DNA of 64,000 bases from Paraburkholderia susongensis (GTDB taxonomy: Bacteria > Pseudomonadota > Gammaproteobacteria > Burkholderiales > Burkholderiaceae). The notes beneath the pieces are model-generated. The model had not been told where the DNA came from. It saw only the letters and a program-made list of their open reading frames with translations, and did not search any database. Made by a program: the position numbers and the translations under genes. Location: assembly GCF_900177725.1 (NCBI RefSeq), contig NZ_FXAT01000004.1, positions 372,001 to 436,000 on the forward strand, in the 5' to 3' direction. Below, one piece after another: positions 26,175-35,608 of this stretch; position 1 is the first letter of the stretch; the number at the start of each line of letters is the position of its first letter.

Positions 26175-27242
26175 ATGTCATCCGCCGATTACCTGCAAGG
26201 TGCGTGTGTGTGGAACGGTGTCGAAATGTACGAAAGCCCTCGATGGGTCAAGGACTTTCCTCCAGCCGTGCTGGATGGGATCGACATCGCCGTCGGCAAG
26301 TCGGCCGGTATCGACTGGACCGAAGTCAACCGCGATAACTTTCCGCTGCCCGGCGCGACGGCGTTCTTCGACGACGTGCGCGAAGAACTCGAAAACGGTT
26401 CCGGCATGGTCAAAATCCGCGGCCTCGATGTCAGTCGCTATAACCAGGAACAGTTGCGCCGCATCTGGTACGCGTTGGGCCGTCATCTCGGCACGCCAAT
26501 GTTCCAGAACCGCCGCGGCGAATTGATGCGCGAGATCAAAGACGAAGGCGCAGGCGTGGGCGCCAAACTCTACGGCGCGACGGTCGACGCATCGGGCAAG
26601 GAATTTCTGTCATCGGGCGCGCGCACCTTGTCGCCCGGCGAATTGCGTTTTCACACGGACCGCTGCGATGTCGTCGGACTGCTTTGCGTGCGGCAAGCAT
26701 CGGAAGGCGGCGTTAGCAAACTCGCGAGCAGTGCGACCGTCTACAACGAAATGCTCAGGCGTCGGCCGGATCTGCATGCTCTGCTGTGCAAGCCTATTCC
26801 GCGCAGCCGGTTCGGAGAAGAAGCCGGCGGCCAGTACGTGACTTACGATCTGCCGGTTTTCGGGGTCCGGGACGGCAAGCTCACGAGTCACTTTTCGCTG
26901 ACCTACATCGAGAATGCGCAATTGCTTTCGAACGTGCGCAAATTGACCGATGCCGAGCACGAAGCTTTGCGGATGCTTCTGCAACTTGCTCAGGAGTACT
27001 GCTTCGAAATGCGATTCGCGCCTGGCGATATCCAGCTTCTCAACAATCACATCGTCTATCACGGGCGCACAGCCTTCAAGGACGACGCGACGACCGGCCA
27101 GGACCGGATGCTGATGAGGCTCTGGTTGTCGGTACCCAACTCTCGCGCGTTGCCTGAAGATCATGCGGTCCTCTGGGGTGATGTGTCGGGCGGCATGCCT
27201 CATGGTGGCATTGCGCAACCCGCGACACCTTGCATGAGTTGA
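26175..27242 (+). CDS. TauD/TfdA-like Fe(II)/2-oxoglutarate dioxygenase
   Basis: A 355-residue non-heme iron oxygenase. The metal triad is visible: His160 and Asp162 in ELRFHTDRCD and the distal His296 in NNHIVYHGRTAF, with a 2-oxoglutarate-binding Arg in MLMRLWLS. The start ATG follows GGAG by five bases. The protein resembles TauD relatives that hydroxylate small acids or amino acids, but not taurine dioxygenase closely, and there is no sulfonate transporter nearby. It opens a co-directional group with a polar amino acid importer and a methyltransferase, so its substrate may be the imported amino acid. The substrate is unknown. Confidence 0.82.
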   Translation: MSSADYLQGACVWNGVEMYESPRWVKDFPPAVLDGIDIAVGKSAGIDWTEVNRDNFPLPGATAFFDDVREELENGSGMVKIRGLDVSRYNQEQLRRIWYALGRHLGTPMFQNRRGELMREIKDEGAGVGAKLYGATVDASGKEFLSSGARTLSPGELRFHTDRCDVVGLLCVRQASEGGVSKLASSATVYNEMLRRRPDLHALLCKPIPRSRFGEEAGGQYVTYDLPVFGVRDGKLTSHFSLTYIENAQLLSNVRKLTDAEHEALRMLLQLAQEYCFEMRFAPGDIQLLNNHIVYHGRTAFKDDATTGQDRMLMRLWLSVPNSRALPEDHAVLWGDVSGGMPHGGIAQPATPCMS

Positions 27243-27344
27243 ACGCAGGGCTTCTCCCGATCTCGCTCTGCTGTAGTACTCGGTAATCTGTAGACGTGTA
27301 GCCGCTCGTTGAAGATGCAATACCTTACGATTGAGGAGAATAAC

Positions 27345-28220
27345 GTGACGCAAAGCAGCATGCCTCTCGCAGAAAAACGTGCAACGTGGCTTCATCGGGC
27401 GATGGTCTGCGTCGCTTTGAGTGCCGTCACCGTCACGGCGTTCGCCGCGCAGGACTTTGGCAAATGCGAAGTAAGCGGAGAAAAAGGCTCGGTCAAATTG
27501 ACGACCGTCGTTCCAGGGGCACTGTCGGTGCGGCCGGTTCTCGGTGTGCCGGGCTGGTGGAATGGCGATTCACTCGACACGATCAAGGACGGATTCGAGT
27601 ACTGCATGGCCGCCAACATGGCCTATCGGGCGGGCCTCGACCGGGTGATTCTGGTGAGCCGGTCCTTTCAGCAGATTCTGACCGGACAATCGCAGGGATT
27701 CGATATTGCGCTGAGTGAAATCACGATCACTGAGCCGCGCAAGCAGGTCGTGAACTTCACCGAGCCGTACTTCAATTCCGATCAGGGCATCCTGGTCAAG
27801 ACCGGCACCAAGGTCGACGGGAAGAATCTCGGCAGTCTTCGCTATGCGGTCGAGCGGGGCACCACGGCTTACGATTACATCGTCGAAAAAGTAAAGCCCA
27901 CCGAACAGCCGAAGGTGTTCAACGATCCACCGTCAATGTATACGGCGCTGGCCGCGGGACAGGTCGACGCTGTGATCTACGACACGCCTAACGTTCTCCT
28001 GCGTGCGAAGAACTCGAATGGCGCATTGGAAGTTGTCGGCCGTTTCGATACCGGCGAGAAGTGGGGCGGACTGGTTAACAAGGATTCGCCGAATCTGGCG
28101 GCATTCAACCAGTTGATAGAAGGTATGAAAAAGGATGGCACTCTGGAGAGGCTGAGCGCCAAGTATCTGACGCCGGAACTCGGTGCGGATCCCACCAAAG
28201 TGCCGGTTCTGAACCCCTAA
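27345..28220 (+). CDS. Periplasmic amino acid-binding protein (SBP family 3)
   Basis: A 291-residue solute-binding protein. I chose the GTG at 27345 because GAGGAG lies seven bases before it; a TTG 36 bases upstream is less likely. The signal peptide ends near AFAAQ. Family 3 features: FDIALSEITITEPRKQVVNF, TEPYFNSDQGILV and a lobe-2 motif VDAVIYDTPNVLL. It starts 102 bases after the dioxygenase gene and is followed after 25 bases by its permease. Substrate is a polar amino acid or relative; the binding-site residues do not tell me which. Confidence 0.88.
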   Translation: MTQSSMPLAEKRATWLHRAMVCVALSAVTVTAFAAQDFGKCEVSGEKGSVKLTTVVPGALSVRPVLGVPGWWNGDSLDTIKDGFEYCMAANMAYRAGLDRVILVSRSFQQILTGQSQGFDIALSEITITEPRKQVVNFTEPYFNSDQGILVKTGTKVDGKNLGSLRYAVERGTTAYDYIVEKVKPTEQPKVFNDPPSMYTALAAGQVDAVIYDTPNVLLRAKNSNGALEVVGRFDTGEKWGGLVNKDSPNLAAFNQLIEGMKKDGTLERLSAKYLTPELGADPTKVPVLNP

Positions 28221-28245
28221 GCGACCTAACCCAAGAGCCTGAACC

Positions 28246-29385
28246 ATGAGCAATGCAACGCGACAGACAGGCGACGCCATGCCGGGCCACGCGGGCAATG
28301 GGCGTCGCCTGAGGATGGGTGGCATGCCGGGCGCGCCCACGTCACTACTGCTTGCATCGATCGTGGCGGTGGCTGTCGCCGTATTGGGAGGTTGGTACAC
28401 GATTGCCGTCATGCGAGCCTCCTTCCTGGCAGCTCATTTCGACGGCGCATGGGTTAATGCGATCGTCGTGCTTCTCGCGTTGCTTTCGGTAGCAATCGTG
28501 TTGCCGGTAGTCCGGGCGCTCAGAGCGTGCGGCCGCATTCGCGATGCGGCTGCGCGCCGGGATCTCGCGGAAGCGCGCGGCGCGCGCTCGGCAGCGCGGG
28601 ACCAGTGCTTTATCGCGTTGGGATATGCATTGGCGCAACTGGTCGTGATCCTCGTCTTTCAGTTCTTTCTGGTCAACCATCAGGCGGTAGCCAAGACATT
28701 CTTCCTGGTACCCCTGATGGTGAAGACATTTCCATTGGTACTTGCTGCTTTCTGGATGAACGTCAAGATCTCCATCATTACGGAAGTACTGGTGTTGATC
28801 TGGGGGTTGATCGTCGTGCTCGCGATGTTCGCGCCGGGTGCCGCCGGCAAACCGGTTCGTCTGATCGCCACCGCGTATGTCGATATCTTCCGCGCGGTAC
28901 CCGCGGTGCTGGTGATCTATCTGGTCGGTTTCGGTATTCCGTTGACCGGAATACCCTTGTTGAAAGATCTTTCGCTGACGGTATTCGTCATAGTTGCGTT
29001 GACGCTGACCGTTGGCGCTTATGTCACGGAGATTTACCGCGCCGGCATTCTGAGCATTCACTGGAGCCAGAACGCCGCGGCGCGTTCGCTCGGCTTGTCC
29101 CACTTTCAGACGTTGCGCTTCGTCATCATTCCGCAGGGAATCCGTCAGATCATTCCGCCGCTGCTCAATTCCTTTATCTCGCTGCAGAAAGATACGGCGC
29201 TCGTGTCTGTCGTGGGCGTGATCGATTCATTCAATCAGTCGATGTTGATTGCGTCGAATTACTACAATCTTTCCGCTGTCAGCACGGTGGCGCTGCTTTT
29301 CATCGTCGTATCGATTCCGCAAACGAGATTCGTCGAGCGGATGATGCGGCGCGATCGCGCGCGTATGCGTGCCGGCGAGGCTTGA
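28246..29385 (+). CDS. Amino acid ABC transporter permease (HisM/GlnP type)
   Basis: A 379-residue inner-membrane permease. The C-terminal half is the standard polar amino acid domain: DIFRAVPAVLVIYLVGFGIP, TVGAYVTEIYRAGILSIHWS, AARSLGLSHFQTLRFVIIPQ (the EAA loop that contacts the ATPase) and LQKDTALVSVVGVID. The first roughly 140 residues are extra, with two or three more hydrophobic segments and a charged stretch, making it longer than the usual 220-250 residues; related long permeases exist. It is the only permease gene, so the transporter is probably a homodimer. It overlaps no neighbour and the ATPase start follows within 16 bases. Confidence 0.88.
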   Translation: MSNATRQTGDAMPGHAGNGRRLRMGGMPGAPTSLLLASIVAVAVAVLGGWYTIAVMRASFLAAHFDGAWVNAIVVLLALLSVAIVLPVVRALRACGRIRDAAARRDLAEARGARSAARDQCFIALGYALAQLVVILVFQFFLVNHQAVAKTFFLVPLMVKTFPLVLAAFWMNVKISIITEVLVLIWGLIVVLAMFAPGAAGKPVRLIATAYVDIFRAVPAVLVIYLVGFGIPLTGIPLLKDLSLTVFVIVALTLTVGAYVTEIYRAGILSIHWSQNAAARSLGLSHFQTLRFVIIPQGIRQIIPPLLNSFISLQKDTALVSVVGVIDSFNQSMLIASNYYNLSAVSTVALLFIVVSIPQTRFVERMMRRDRARMRAGEA

Positions 29386-29401
29386 GGGAGGGGACGATTC
29401 C

Positions 29402-30145
29402 ATGTCGTTTATCGACATTCGCGACATTTCGAAATCGTATGGTGAGGTGCCGGTTATCAAGCGCCTCGCGATGACAGTCGACGAGCATGATGTCGTGTGC
29501 CTGATCGGGCCGTCAGGTTCGGGGAAGTCGACGCTACTGCGCTGTATCAACGGACTCGAGTTGATCGACGACGGCGAAATACTGGTCCATGGAGACCGTA
29601 TCACTGGCCCCGGCGTCGACGTGGATGCATTGCGCCGAGACATCGGCATCGTATTTCAGGGCTATAACCTGTTTCCGCACATGAGCGTTCTCGAGAATGT
29701 GACGCTCGCTCCGGTTCGCGTTCTGAAACAACCCAAAGACGAAGCCGAAGAGCGCGCGATGGCGCTGCTCAAACGCGTGGGCCTCGCGGACAAGGCGAAG
29801 GAATATCCGGACCGCTTGTCGGGTGGGCAGCAGCAGCGCGTGGCGATCGTGCGTGCGCTGGCGATGGATCCGATGGTGCTGTTGCTCGATGAAATCACGT
29901 CCGCGCTGGATCCCGAACTGGTTTCCGAAGTTCTGAACATCGTGCGTGATCTCGCGAGTGAAGGCATGACGATGTTGCTCGCGACGCATGAGATGGGCTT
30001 CGCGCGCGAGGTTTCATCAAAGGTATGTTTTCTGTGCGACGGCGCTGTTTATGAGGAAGGGCCGCCGGAACAGATCTTCGGCGATCCGACACGTGACAGA
30101 ACGCGCGCGTTTCTCAAGAGCATTCGGGAAGCGAGGCGCATCTAA
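29402..30145 (+). CDS. Amino acid ABC transporter ATP-binding protein (GlnQ/HisP type)
   Basis: A 247-residue ATPase. Walker A is GPSGSGKSTLLRC near residue 40, the Q-loop is GIVFQGYNLFPHMSV, the signature is LSGGQQQRVAIVRALAM, Walker B is VLLLDEITSALDPELVSEVL and the switch His is in LLATHEMGFARE. The Walker B run ends DEITSALD where most relatives have DEPTSALD, a mild variation. The ATG follows GAGGGAGGGG. It completes the importer with the two genes upstream. Confidence 0.92.
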   Translation: MSFIDIRDISKSYGEVPVIKRLAMTVDEHDVVCLIGPSGSGKSTLLRCINGLELIDDGEILVHGDRITGPGVDVDALRRDIGIVFQGYNLFPHMSVLENVTLAPVRVLKQPKDEAEERAMALLKRVGLADKAKEYPDRLSGGQQQRVAIVRALAMDPMVLLLDEITSALDPELVSEVLNIVRDLASEGMTMLLATHEMGFAREVSSKVCFLCDGAVYEEGPPEQIFGDPTRDRTRAFLKSIREARRI

Positions 30146-30234
30146 CCGAGATCGCCACGCCATTCAGGCGTCTTTTATGATGCGAGTCCGTGGTGCCGTG
30201 CATCGGCATTGGCAGACTGTGGGCGAAACGAGCG

Positions 30235-30915
30235 ATGGATATCGAACCTCTTAGCGACGGCAAGATCGTCGATTCATGGAAGCGTAACGCGTCGCCGTGG
30301 ATGAACGCGGTACGTGCCGGAGAAATCGAAAGCAGGCGCCTGAGCACCGATCAAGCCGTGCTGGACGCGATACTCAACTGCAAACCGGCTACCGTGCTGG
30401 ATCTCGGTTGTGGAGAGGGCTGGCTTGCCATCGCACTTCAGCAGCATGGCATGCGCGTGACAGCGGTAGACGTGGTGCACGAACTGGTGCTCGCGGCGAC
30501 CGAGGCGGGGGTGATCGACGGCAGAACGCTATCGTATGAAGAGATCGCCGCTGGACGACTCGAACTGAAGGCCGACGTCGTGGTCTGCAACTTCTCTCTG
30601 TTCGGCAAGGAGTCGGTAGACGGGCTGTTGCGCGCGATGCCGATGCTGCTCGAGCCCGATGGTTCGTTGATCGTGCAAACACTGCATCCACTGGTTGCCT
30701 GCGGCGACTTGCCGTATGTCGATGGCTGGCGAACAGGGTCGTGGGCGGGGTTTGGCGAAGCATTCAGCGATGCCCCGCCGTGGTATTTCCGCACCTTGCA
30801 GACATGGCTCGAATCGATGTGGGCTAGCGGGCTGATCGTGCGGGAGATGCGAGAGCCTGTGCACCCGCTGACTGGCCGGCCCGCCTCGGTGATTTTTCGC
30901 GTGCAGTCCAGATAG
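30235..30915 (+). CDS. Class I SAM-dependent methyltransferase
   Basis: A soluble methyltransferase of about 226 residues. The SAM site is VLDLGCGEGWLAIAL, followed by VTAVDVVHELV with the ribose-binding acidic residue and ADVVVCNFSLFG. The start at 30235 (MDIEPLSDGK) was preferred to a GTG at 30190 because the extra 15 residues show no family sequence. It is the last gene of the dioxygenase-importer group, 89 bases after the ATPase, on the same strand. The family alone does not show whether it methylates a small molecule or the imported amino acid; similar proteins are annotated as UbiG/TehB-like. Substrate unknown. Confidence 0.78.
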   Translation: MDIEPLSDGKIVDSWKRNASPWMNAVRAGEIESRRLSTDQAVLDAILNCKPATVLDLGCGEGWLAIALQQHGMRVTAVDVVHELVLAATEAGVIDGRTLSYEEIAAGRLELKADVVVCNFSLFGKESVDGLLRAMPMLLEPDGSLIVQTLHPLVACGDLPYVDGWRTGSWAGFGEAFSDAPPWYFRTLQTWLESMWASGLIVREMREPVHPLTGRPASVIFRVQSR

Positions 30916-31011
30916 GAGCGGCGGCACCTCGTCATCGCCAGACCGAACAACATCCGCAGGGGCGGCCTGATGGGGGGCGTGTCGAACCGTGGCGGCCCCC
31001 CGGCCGGCGCA

Positions 31012-31422
31012 TCAGCGCGCCGCGGTGTCCACGAGCGCGGCCACGCCGCTAACCGGCTTCATCAGATCATCCGGTAGACCGTGGCGCTGGCGGAGATAGT
31101 CGGGCGAATTGAACGACAGCCATGTCCGGCCGTCCGCGTCGTCCCAGACGAGCACCTTGAGCGGAAGATCGAGCCCGGTGGTTGGCGCGTATTGCATCAA
31201 GGGTGTACCGGCCTTGGGATTGCCGAAGATCAGCAGTTGGCTGAACGGTATCGCAAGCCCGGCGCGCTCGGCGTCGCCGCTGAAATCGACGTGGGCGAAA
31301 AGCGTCAGCCCGCGCTCGAGGATCAGCGCCCGGAGCCGCTCAGCCGTCGCGGCGCCGGCGTGCGCGCTTGCAATAGTGACGATGCCCGTACCAGCGCTCT
31401 CTGCAGTCGAAGCGGCGGTCAT
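31012..31422 (-). CDS. DUF302 domain protein
   Basis: A 136-residue soluble protein. The DUF302 signature is clear: LTLFAHVDFSGDAERAGL, QLLIFGNPKAGTPLMQ and LPLKVLVWDDADGRTWLSFN. A perfect AGGAGG lies five bases before the ATG. Its Ala-rich N terminus is not a signal peptide. DUF302 proteins are small alpha/beta proteins of unclear biochemistry, found singly or fused to other domains. It is not obviously part of either neighbouring group: convergent with the methyltransferase gene and followed on its own strand only by that gene's end. Confidence 0.88.
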   Translation of the reverse strand: MTAASTAESAGTGIVTIASAHAGAATAERLRALILERGLTLFAHVDFSGDAERAGLAIPFSQLLIFGNPKAGTPLMQYAPTTGLDLPLKVLVWDDADGRTWLSFNSPDYLRQRHGLPDDLMKPVSGVAALVDTAAR

Positions 31423-31482
31423 GATGCCTCCTGTGTGGATCGTGTGCGTTGGCAGCGTCCATCAACACCCCGCCGCCATCCG

Positions 31483-32658
31483 TCACTGGCTCAGATAAAC
31501 GAACTTCCCATTCTTGATGGTGCCCATCACGCTCGCGCGCTGATCCAGCCCGACGTGATCTTTCGGGCTCGTATTGACGACCCCGTTCGGCACCACGAGC
31601 TCATGCGCATGTTCGAGTTCATCGCGCAGCGCGGCACGAAAGGCCGGCGTGCCCGGCTGCGCGGTCTTCAACGCACGCGCGACCGCATCCTGCAAGCGCG
31701 GGTACACGCCCGCCGCATCGCCCGCGAATTGGGTCACGCTGCCCGGCCCATACTTCGCCTCATACGCGTCGACGAACGCGAGCGCAGCCTTCTTCGACGG
31801 ATGATCGGCCGGCAGCGTGCGCGCGACCACGACGGGCTGCGTCGGAAACAGCGTGCCTTCCACGTCCTTGCCGCCGAGCTTGATGAACTCGGGCGTCGCG
31901 ATGCCGTGCGTCTGATAGATCGGCCCCTTGTAGCCGTGCTCGATCAGCGTGCGCTGCGGCAGCACCGTCGGCGTGCCCGCGCCGGCGATCAGGATCGCGT
32001 CGGGTTTCGCGGCCATCAGCTTGAGGATCTGCCCGGTCACGCTCGCATCGGTGCGGTTGTAGCGCTCGGTCGCGACCAGCTGGATATGGCGCAGCGCCGC
32101 GAACTTGCTGAACTCGTTGAGCCAGCTTTCGCCGTAGCCGTCCGCGAAACCGATGAAGCCGACCGTCTTCACGTTGTGGTTCGACATGTAGCGCGTCATC
32201 ACGTCGGCCATCGCGCTGTCGGTCTGCGCCATCTTGTACGCCCAGATGCGCTTGCCTTCCTGCGGCTCGACGACGCTTGCCGAGCCGATCAGCGTAATCA
32301 TCGGCGTCTGGCTTTCGGCGACCGGATCGAGCGCGGCCATCGCGGCCGGCGTGATGTTCGGACCGACGATCACGTCGACGTGGTCCTCGTTGATGAGCTT
32401 GCGGATGTTGCGCACCGCGAGGCCGGGGTCGGACGCGTCGTCGAGGAAGATGTAGTCGGCTTTCTGGCCGGCGATCGTCGGCGGCCACATCAGCATCGCG
32501 TTCTTGCTCGTGATGCCGATCACGGCAGCGGGCCCGGTGTTCGACAGATCGATGCCGACCTTGAGGTCGGCGTGCGCGGCGCTGGCGACGAGCAGCGCGC
32601 CGGCGGCGGCCGCGAGGCTGCGCAAGGTGTTCCGAAGTTTGTTGTTATGTGACGTCAT
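31483..32658 (-). CDS. LivK-type ABC substrate-binding protein
   Basis: A 391-residue periplasmic protein of the branched-chain amino acid/amide-binding type (peripla_BP_6). The signal ends near AHA; the mature part starts DLKVGIDLSNTGPAAVIGIT, with VDVIVGPNITPAAMAALDPV and TVGFIGFADGYGESWLNEFS. GGAG precedes the ATG. No permease or ATPase genes of the Liv type are adjacent, so it is an orphan binding subunit working with a transporter elsewhere, or a sensor partner. Related orphan proteins in this group bind aromatic acids or amides; the ligand here is unknown. Confidence 0.86.
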   Translation of the reverse strand: MTSHNNKLRNTLRSLAAAAGALLVASAAHADLKVGIDLSNTGPAAVIGITSKNAMLMWPPTIAGQKADYIFLDDASDPGLAVRNIRKLINEDHVDVIVGPNITPAAMAALDPVAESQTPMITLIGSASVVEPQEGKRIWAYKMAQTDSAMADVMTRYMSNHNVKTVGFIGFADGYGESWLNEFSKFAALRHIQLVATERYNRTDASVTGQILKLMAAKPDAILIAGAGTPTVLPQRTLIEHGYKGPIYQTHGIATPEFIKLGGKDVEGTLFPTQPVVVARTLPADHPSKKAALAFVDAYEAKYGPGSVTQFAGDAAGVYPRLQDAVARALKTAQPGTPAFRAALRDELEHAHELVVPNGVVNTSPKDHVGLDQRASVMGTIKNGKFVYLSQ

Positions 32659-32737
32659 CAGAAAGGTCTCCGTGGCGGAAGGCGGAATTGAAGCGAAAGC
32701 GGGATTCTGGCGGGGGACTCCAGGACCTCAGGCAGAA

Positions 32738-33679
32738 TCAAAGTTCGTAGGTTTCGTGCTCGCCCTTGAGCGCCTGCTCGATCAGCTTGCGGTTCATGCT
32801 CGGCGACAACAGCTCGACGAGCGTATACACATAGCTGCGCAGGTACGCGCCCTGTTTCAGCGCGACGCGCGTCACGTTGCTGCCGAACAGATGGCCGACC
32901 GGCATCGCGCGCAGGTGGCGGTCGCGCTCGGCGTTGAACGCGATGTCCGCCATGATGCCGACGCCGAGCCCGAGTTCGACATAGGTCTTGATGACGTCGG
33001 CGTCGATCGCCTCCAGCACGATGTCCGGATGCAGCCCGCGCAGGCGGAACGCCTCGTTGATCTTGGTGCGGCCGGCGAACGCGTTGTCGTAGGTAATCAG
33101 CGGGTACTGGGTCAGGTCGTCGAGCGACAGAAGTTTGCGCTCGAGCAGCGGATGGTCCGGCTGCATCACCGCGACGTGGTGCCACTGGAAGCACGGCAGC
33201 GAGACCAGATCCTTGTAATTGGCGATCGCCTCGGTCGCGATGGCGAGGTCGGCCTGGTCGTGCAGCACCATCTCGGCGACCTGGGTCGGGCTGCCTTGCA
33301 GAATCGAAAGGTGGACCTTCGGAAAGCGCTTCTTGAATTCGGCGATCGCGGCCGGCAGCGAGTAGCGCGCCTGCGTGTGGGTCGCGGCAATCACGAGATT
33401 GCCCTGATCCTGCGCCGCGTAGTCCTTGCCGACGCGCTTGAGGCTCTCCACTTCCTGCAGGATTTTTTCGATCGACTGCAGGATGATGCGGCCCGGCTCC
33501 GTCAGCGAGCGCACGCGCTTGCCGTGCCGCGTGAAAATTTCGACGCCCAGCTCGTCCTCGAGCTCGATGATCGCCTTGGAGACGCCCGGCTGGCTTGTGA
33601 AGAGCGCCTTGGCCGCCTCGGTGAGGTTGAAATTCTGCCTCACTGCCTCGCGGACGAAGCGAAATTGGTGCAGATTCAT
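32738..33679 (-). CDS. cysB: CysB, LysR-type regulator of sulfate assimilation
   Basis: A 313-residue LysR-type activator. The N-terminal MNLHQFRFVREAVRQNFNLT and EAAKALFTSQPGVSKAIIEL form the DNA-binding domain exactly as in CysB/Cbl proteins. The effector domain has THTQARYSLPAAI and GVGIMADIAFNAERD. It is divergent from cysI across 227 bases of AT-rich DNA that probably hold both promoters and its own binding sites. CysB senses N-acetylserine/O-acetylserine and activates the sulfate-reduction genes, matching the plus-strand cluster next to it. Confidence 0.93.
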   Translation of the reverse strand: MNLHQFRFVREAVRQNFNLTEAAKALFTSQPGVSKAIIELEDELGVEIFTRHGKRVRSLTEPGRIILQSIEKILQEVESLKRVGKDYAAQDQGNLVIAATHTQARYSLPAAIAEFKKRFPKVHLSILQGSPTQVAEMVLHDQADLAIATEAIANYKDLVSLPCFQWHHVAVMQPDHPLLERKLLSLDDLTQYPLITYDNAFAGRTKINEAFRLRGLHPDIVLEAIDADVIKTYVELGLGVGIMADIAFNAERDRHLRAMPVGHLFGSNVTRVALKQGAYLRSYVYTLVELLSPSMNRKLIEQALKGEHETYEL

Positions 33680-33906
33680 ATATAACCTCGCCGCATATAA
33701 AAAGAATTTTTTAGTCGTTTGAAATATAAGGCGAGTTTATTACGATCTGTCCATCTTTTTCAATATGGATATCTGTATTTGTCATAAGCAAATAAGCGAT
33801 AGGTCTAAACGCTTGTCTGCGGCGGTGGACAAAGACAGGTATTCGAGCCGCGGCGGAAACCGGACCGCCGTGTGTCACGCAAGTTTCGAAAAATTGGGGT
33901 CCCCGA

Positions 33907-35586
33907 ATGTACCAATACGATCAGTACGACCAGACCATCGTCGATGAACGGGTCGCGCAGTACGCCGATCAGGTTCGCCGCCGCTTGTCGGGCGAATTGA
34001 GCGAAGAGGAGTTCCGCCCGCTGCGCCTGCAGAACGGCCTGTACTACCAGCGCCACGCGTACATGCACCGCATCGCGATTCCCTACGGCAACCTGCGCAG
34101 CGACCAGATGCGCGTGCTCGCGCAGATCGCGCGCGAACACGACCGCGGCTACGGCCATTTCTCGACGCGCTCGAACATCCAGTACAACTGGATCAAGCTC
34201 GAGGAAACGCCGGAAATCCTGCGCAAACTCGCCGCCGTGCAGATGCACGGCATCCAGACCTCGGGCAACTGCATTCGCAACATCACCGCCGATCAATTCG
34301 CCGGCGTCGCGCCGGACGAAGTGATCGATCCGCGTCCGTGGGCTGAAATCCTGCGTCAATGGTCGACGTTCCACCCCGAATTCGCGTGGCTGCCGCGCAA
34401 GTTCAAGATCGCCGTGTCGGGTTCGAAGGAAGACCGCGCGGCCGTGCAGATCCACGACATGGGCGTGTATCTGAAGAATAACGCGCAGGGTGAACTGGTG
34501 GCCGACATTCTCGCGGGCGGCGGTTTGGGCCGCACGCCGATCGTCGGCGCGATCATCCGCCGCGATCTGCCGTGGCAGCATCTGCTGACCTACTGCGAAG
34601 CCGTGCTGCGCGTGTACAACCGCTACGGCCGCCGCGACAACATGTACAAGGCGCGCATCAAGATTCTCGTGAAGGCGCTCTCGCCGGAGAAGTTCTCGGC
34701 GCAGGTCGAGGAAGAGTGGCAGCACCTGAAGGACGGTCCGTCCACGCTCACGCAGGCCGAAGTGGACCGCGTCGCGCAATACTTCCAGCCGCCCGCTTAC
34801 GAGAAGCTGCCGGACACCGATGCGTCGTTCGAGACGCATCTGCTCGAAAACCGCGCGTTTGCGCGCTGGGTCGAGCGTAACGTGCGTCCGCACAAGGTTG
34901 CGGGCTATGCGTCGGTCACGCTGTCGCTGAAGCCGACCACGATCGCCCCGGGCGACGCGACGGACGCGCAGATGGAAGCGGTTGCCGATTGGGCCGACGA
35001 ATACTCGTTCGGCGAGCTGCGTGTGTCGCACGAACAGAATCTGATCCTCGCGAACGTGAAGAAGCGCGACCTGTTCACGCTGTGGGAAAAGGCCAAGGCG
35101 CAAGGTTTCGCGACGCCGAACATCGGCCTCTTGACCGACATCATCGCGTGCCCGGGCGGCGATTTCTGCTCGCTCGCGAACGCGAAGTCGATTCCGATCG
35201 CGCTCGCGATCCAGGAACGCTTCAACGATCTCGATTACGTGTACGACCTGGGCGACGTGTCGCTGAACATCTCGGGCTGCATCAACGCGTGCGGTCACCA
35301 CCACGTCGGCAACATCGGCATTCTCGGCGTCGACAAGGACGGCTCCGAGTGGTACCAGGTGACGCTCGGCGGCGAGCAGGGCACGGGCGCGACCGGCGCG
35401 CATCTGGGCCGCGTGATCGGCCCGTCGTTCTCGGCCGAAGAAATGCCCGACGTGATGACCAAGGTGATCGACACCTTCGTGGAAAACCGCCAGGACGGCG
35501 AGCGTTTCATCGATACGTACAACCGTATCGGCATCACCCCGTTCAAGGAGCGCGTGTACGCCGCGCGTCAACCGGCTCACGCGTAA
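33907..35586 (+). CDS. cysI: Sulfite reductase, siroheme/4Fe-4S hemoprotein
   Basis: A 559-residue nitrite/sulfite reductase that reduces sulfite to sulfide in the cytosol. The cluster-siroheme cysteines are present as CPGGDFC (C-x5-C) and SGCINACGHH (C-x3-C). Two ferredoxin-like half domains can be followed (SGNCIRNITADQFAG in the first, ISGCINACGHHHVGNIGI in the second). It is first in the sulfate-assimilation cluster, ahead of DUF934 and cysH, and divergent from cysB. No flavoprotein CysJ gene is nearby, so electrons probably come from ferredoxin or another donor; DUF934 is a candidate partner by linkage. Confidence 0.93.
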   Translation: MYQYDQYDQTIVDERVAQYADQVRRRLSGELSEEEFRPLRLQNGLYYQRHAYMHRIAIPYGNLRSDQMRVLAQIAREHDRGYGHFSTRSNIQYNWIKLEETPEILRKLAAVQMHGIQTSGNCIRNITADQFAGVAPDEVIDPRPWAEILRQWSTFHPEFAWLPRKFKIAVSGSKEDRAAVQIHDMGVYLKNNAQGELVADILAGGGLGRTPIVGAIIRRDLPWQHLLTYCEAVLRVYNRYGRRDNMYKARIKILVKALSPEKFSAQVEEEWQHLKDGPSTLTQAEVDRVAQYFQPPAYEKLPDTDASFETHLLENRAFARWVERNVRPHKVAGYASVTLSLKPTTIAPGDATDAQMEAVADWADEYSFGELRVSHEQNLILANVKKRDLFTLWEKAKAQGFATPNIGLLTDIIACPGGDFCSLANAKSIPIALAIQERFNDLDYVYDLGDVSLNISGCINACGHHHVGNIGILGVDKDGSEWYQVTLGGEQGTGATGAHLGRVIGPSFSAEEMPDVMTKVIDTFVENRQDGERFIDTYNRIGITPFKERVYAARQPAHA

Positions 35587-35608
35587 CCGCGCAAAGGATA
35601 CTGAACAG

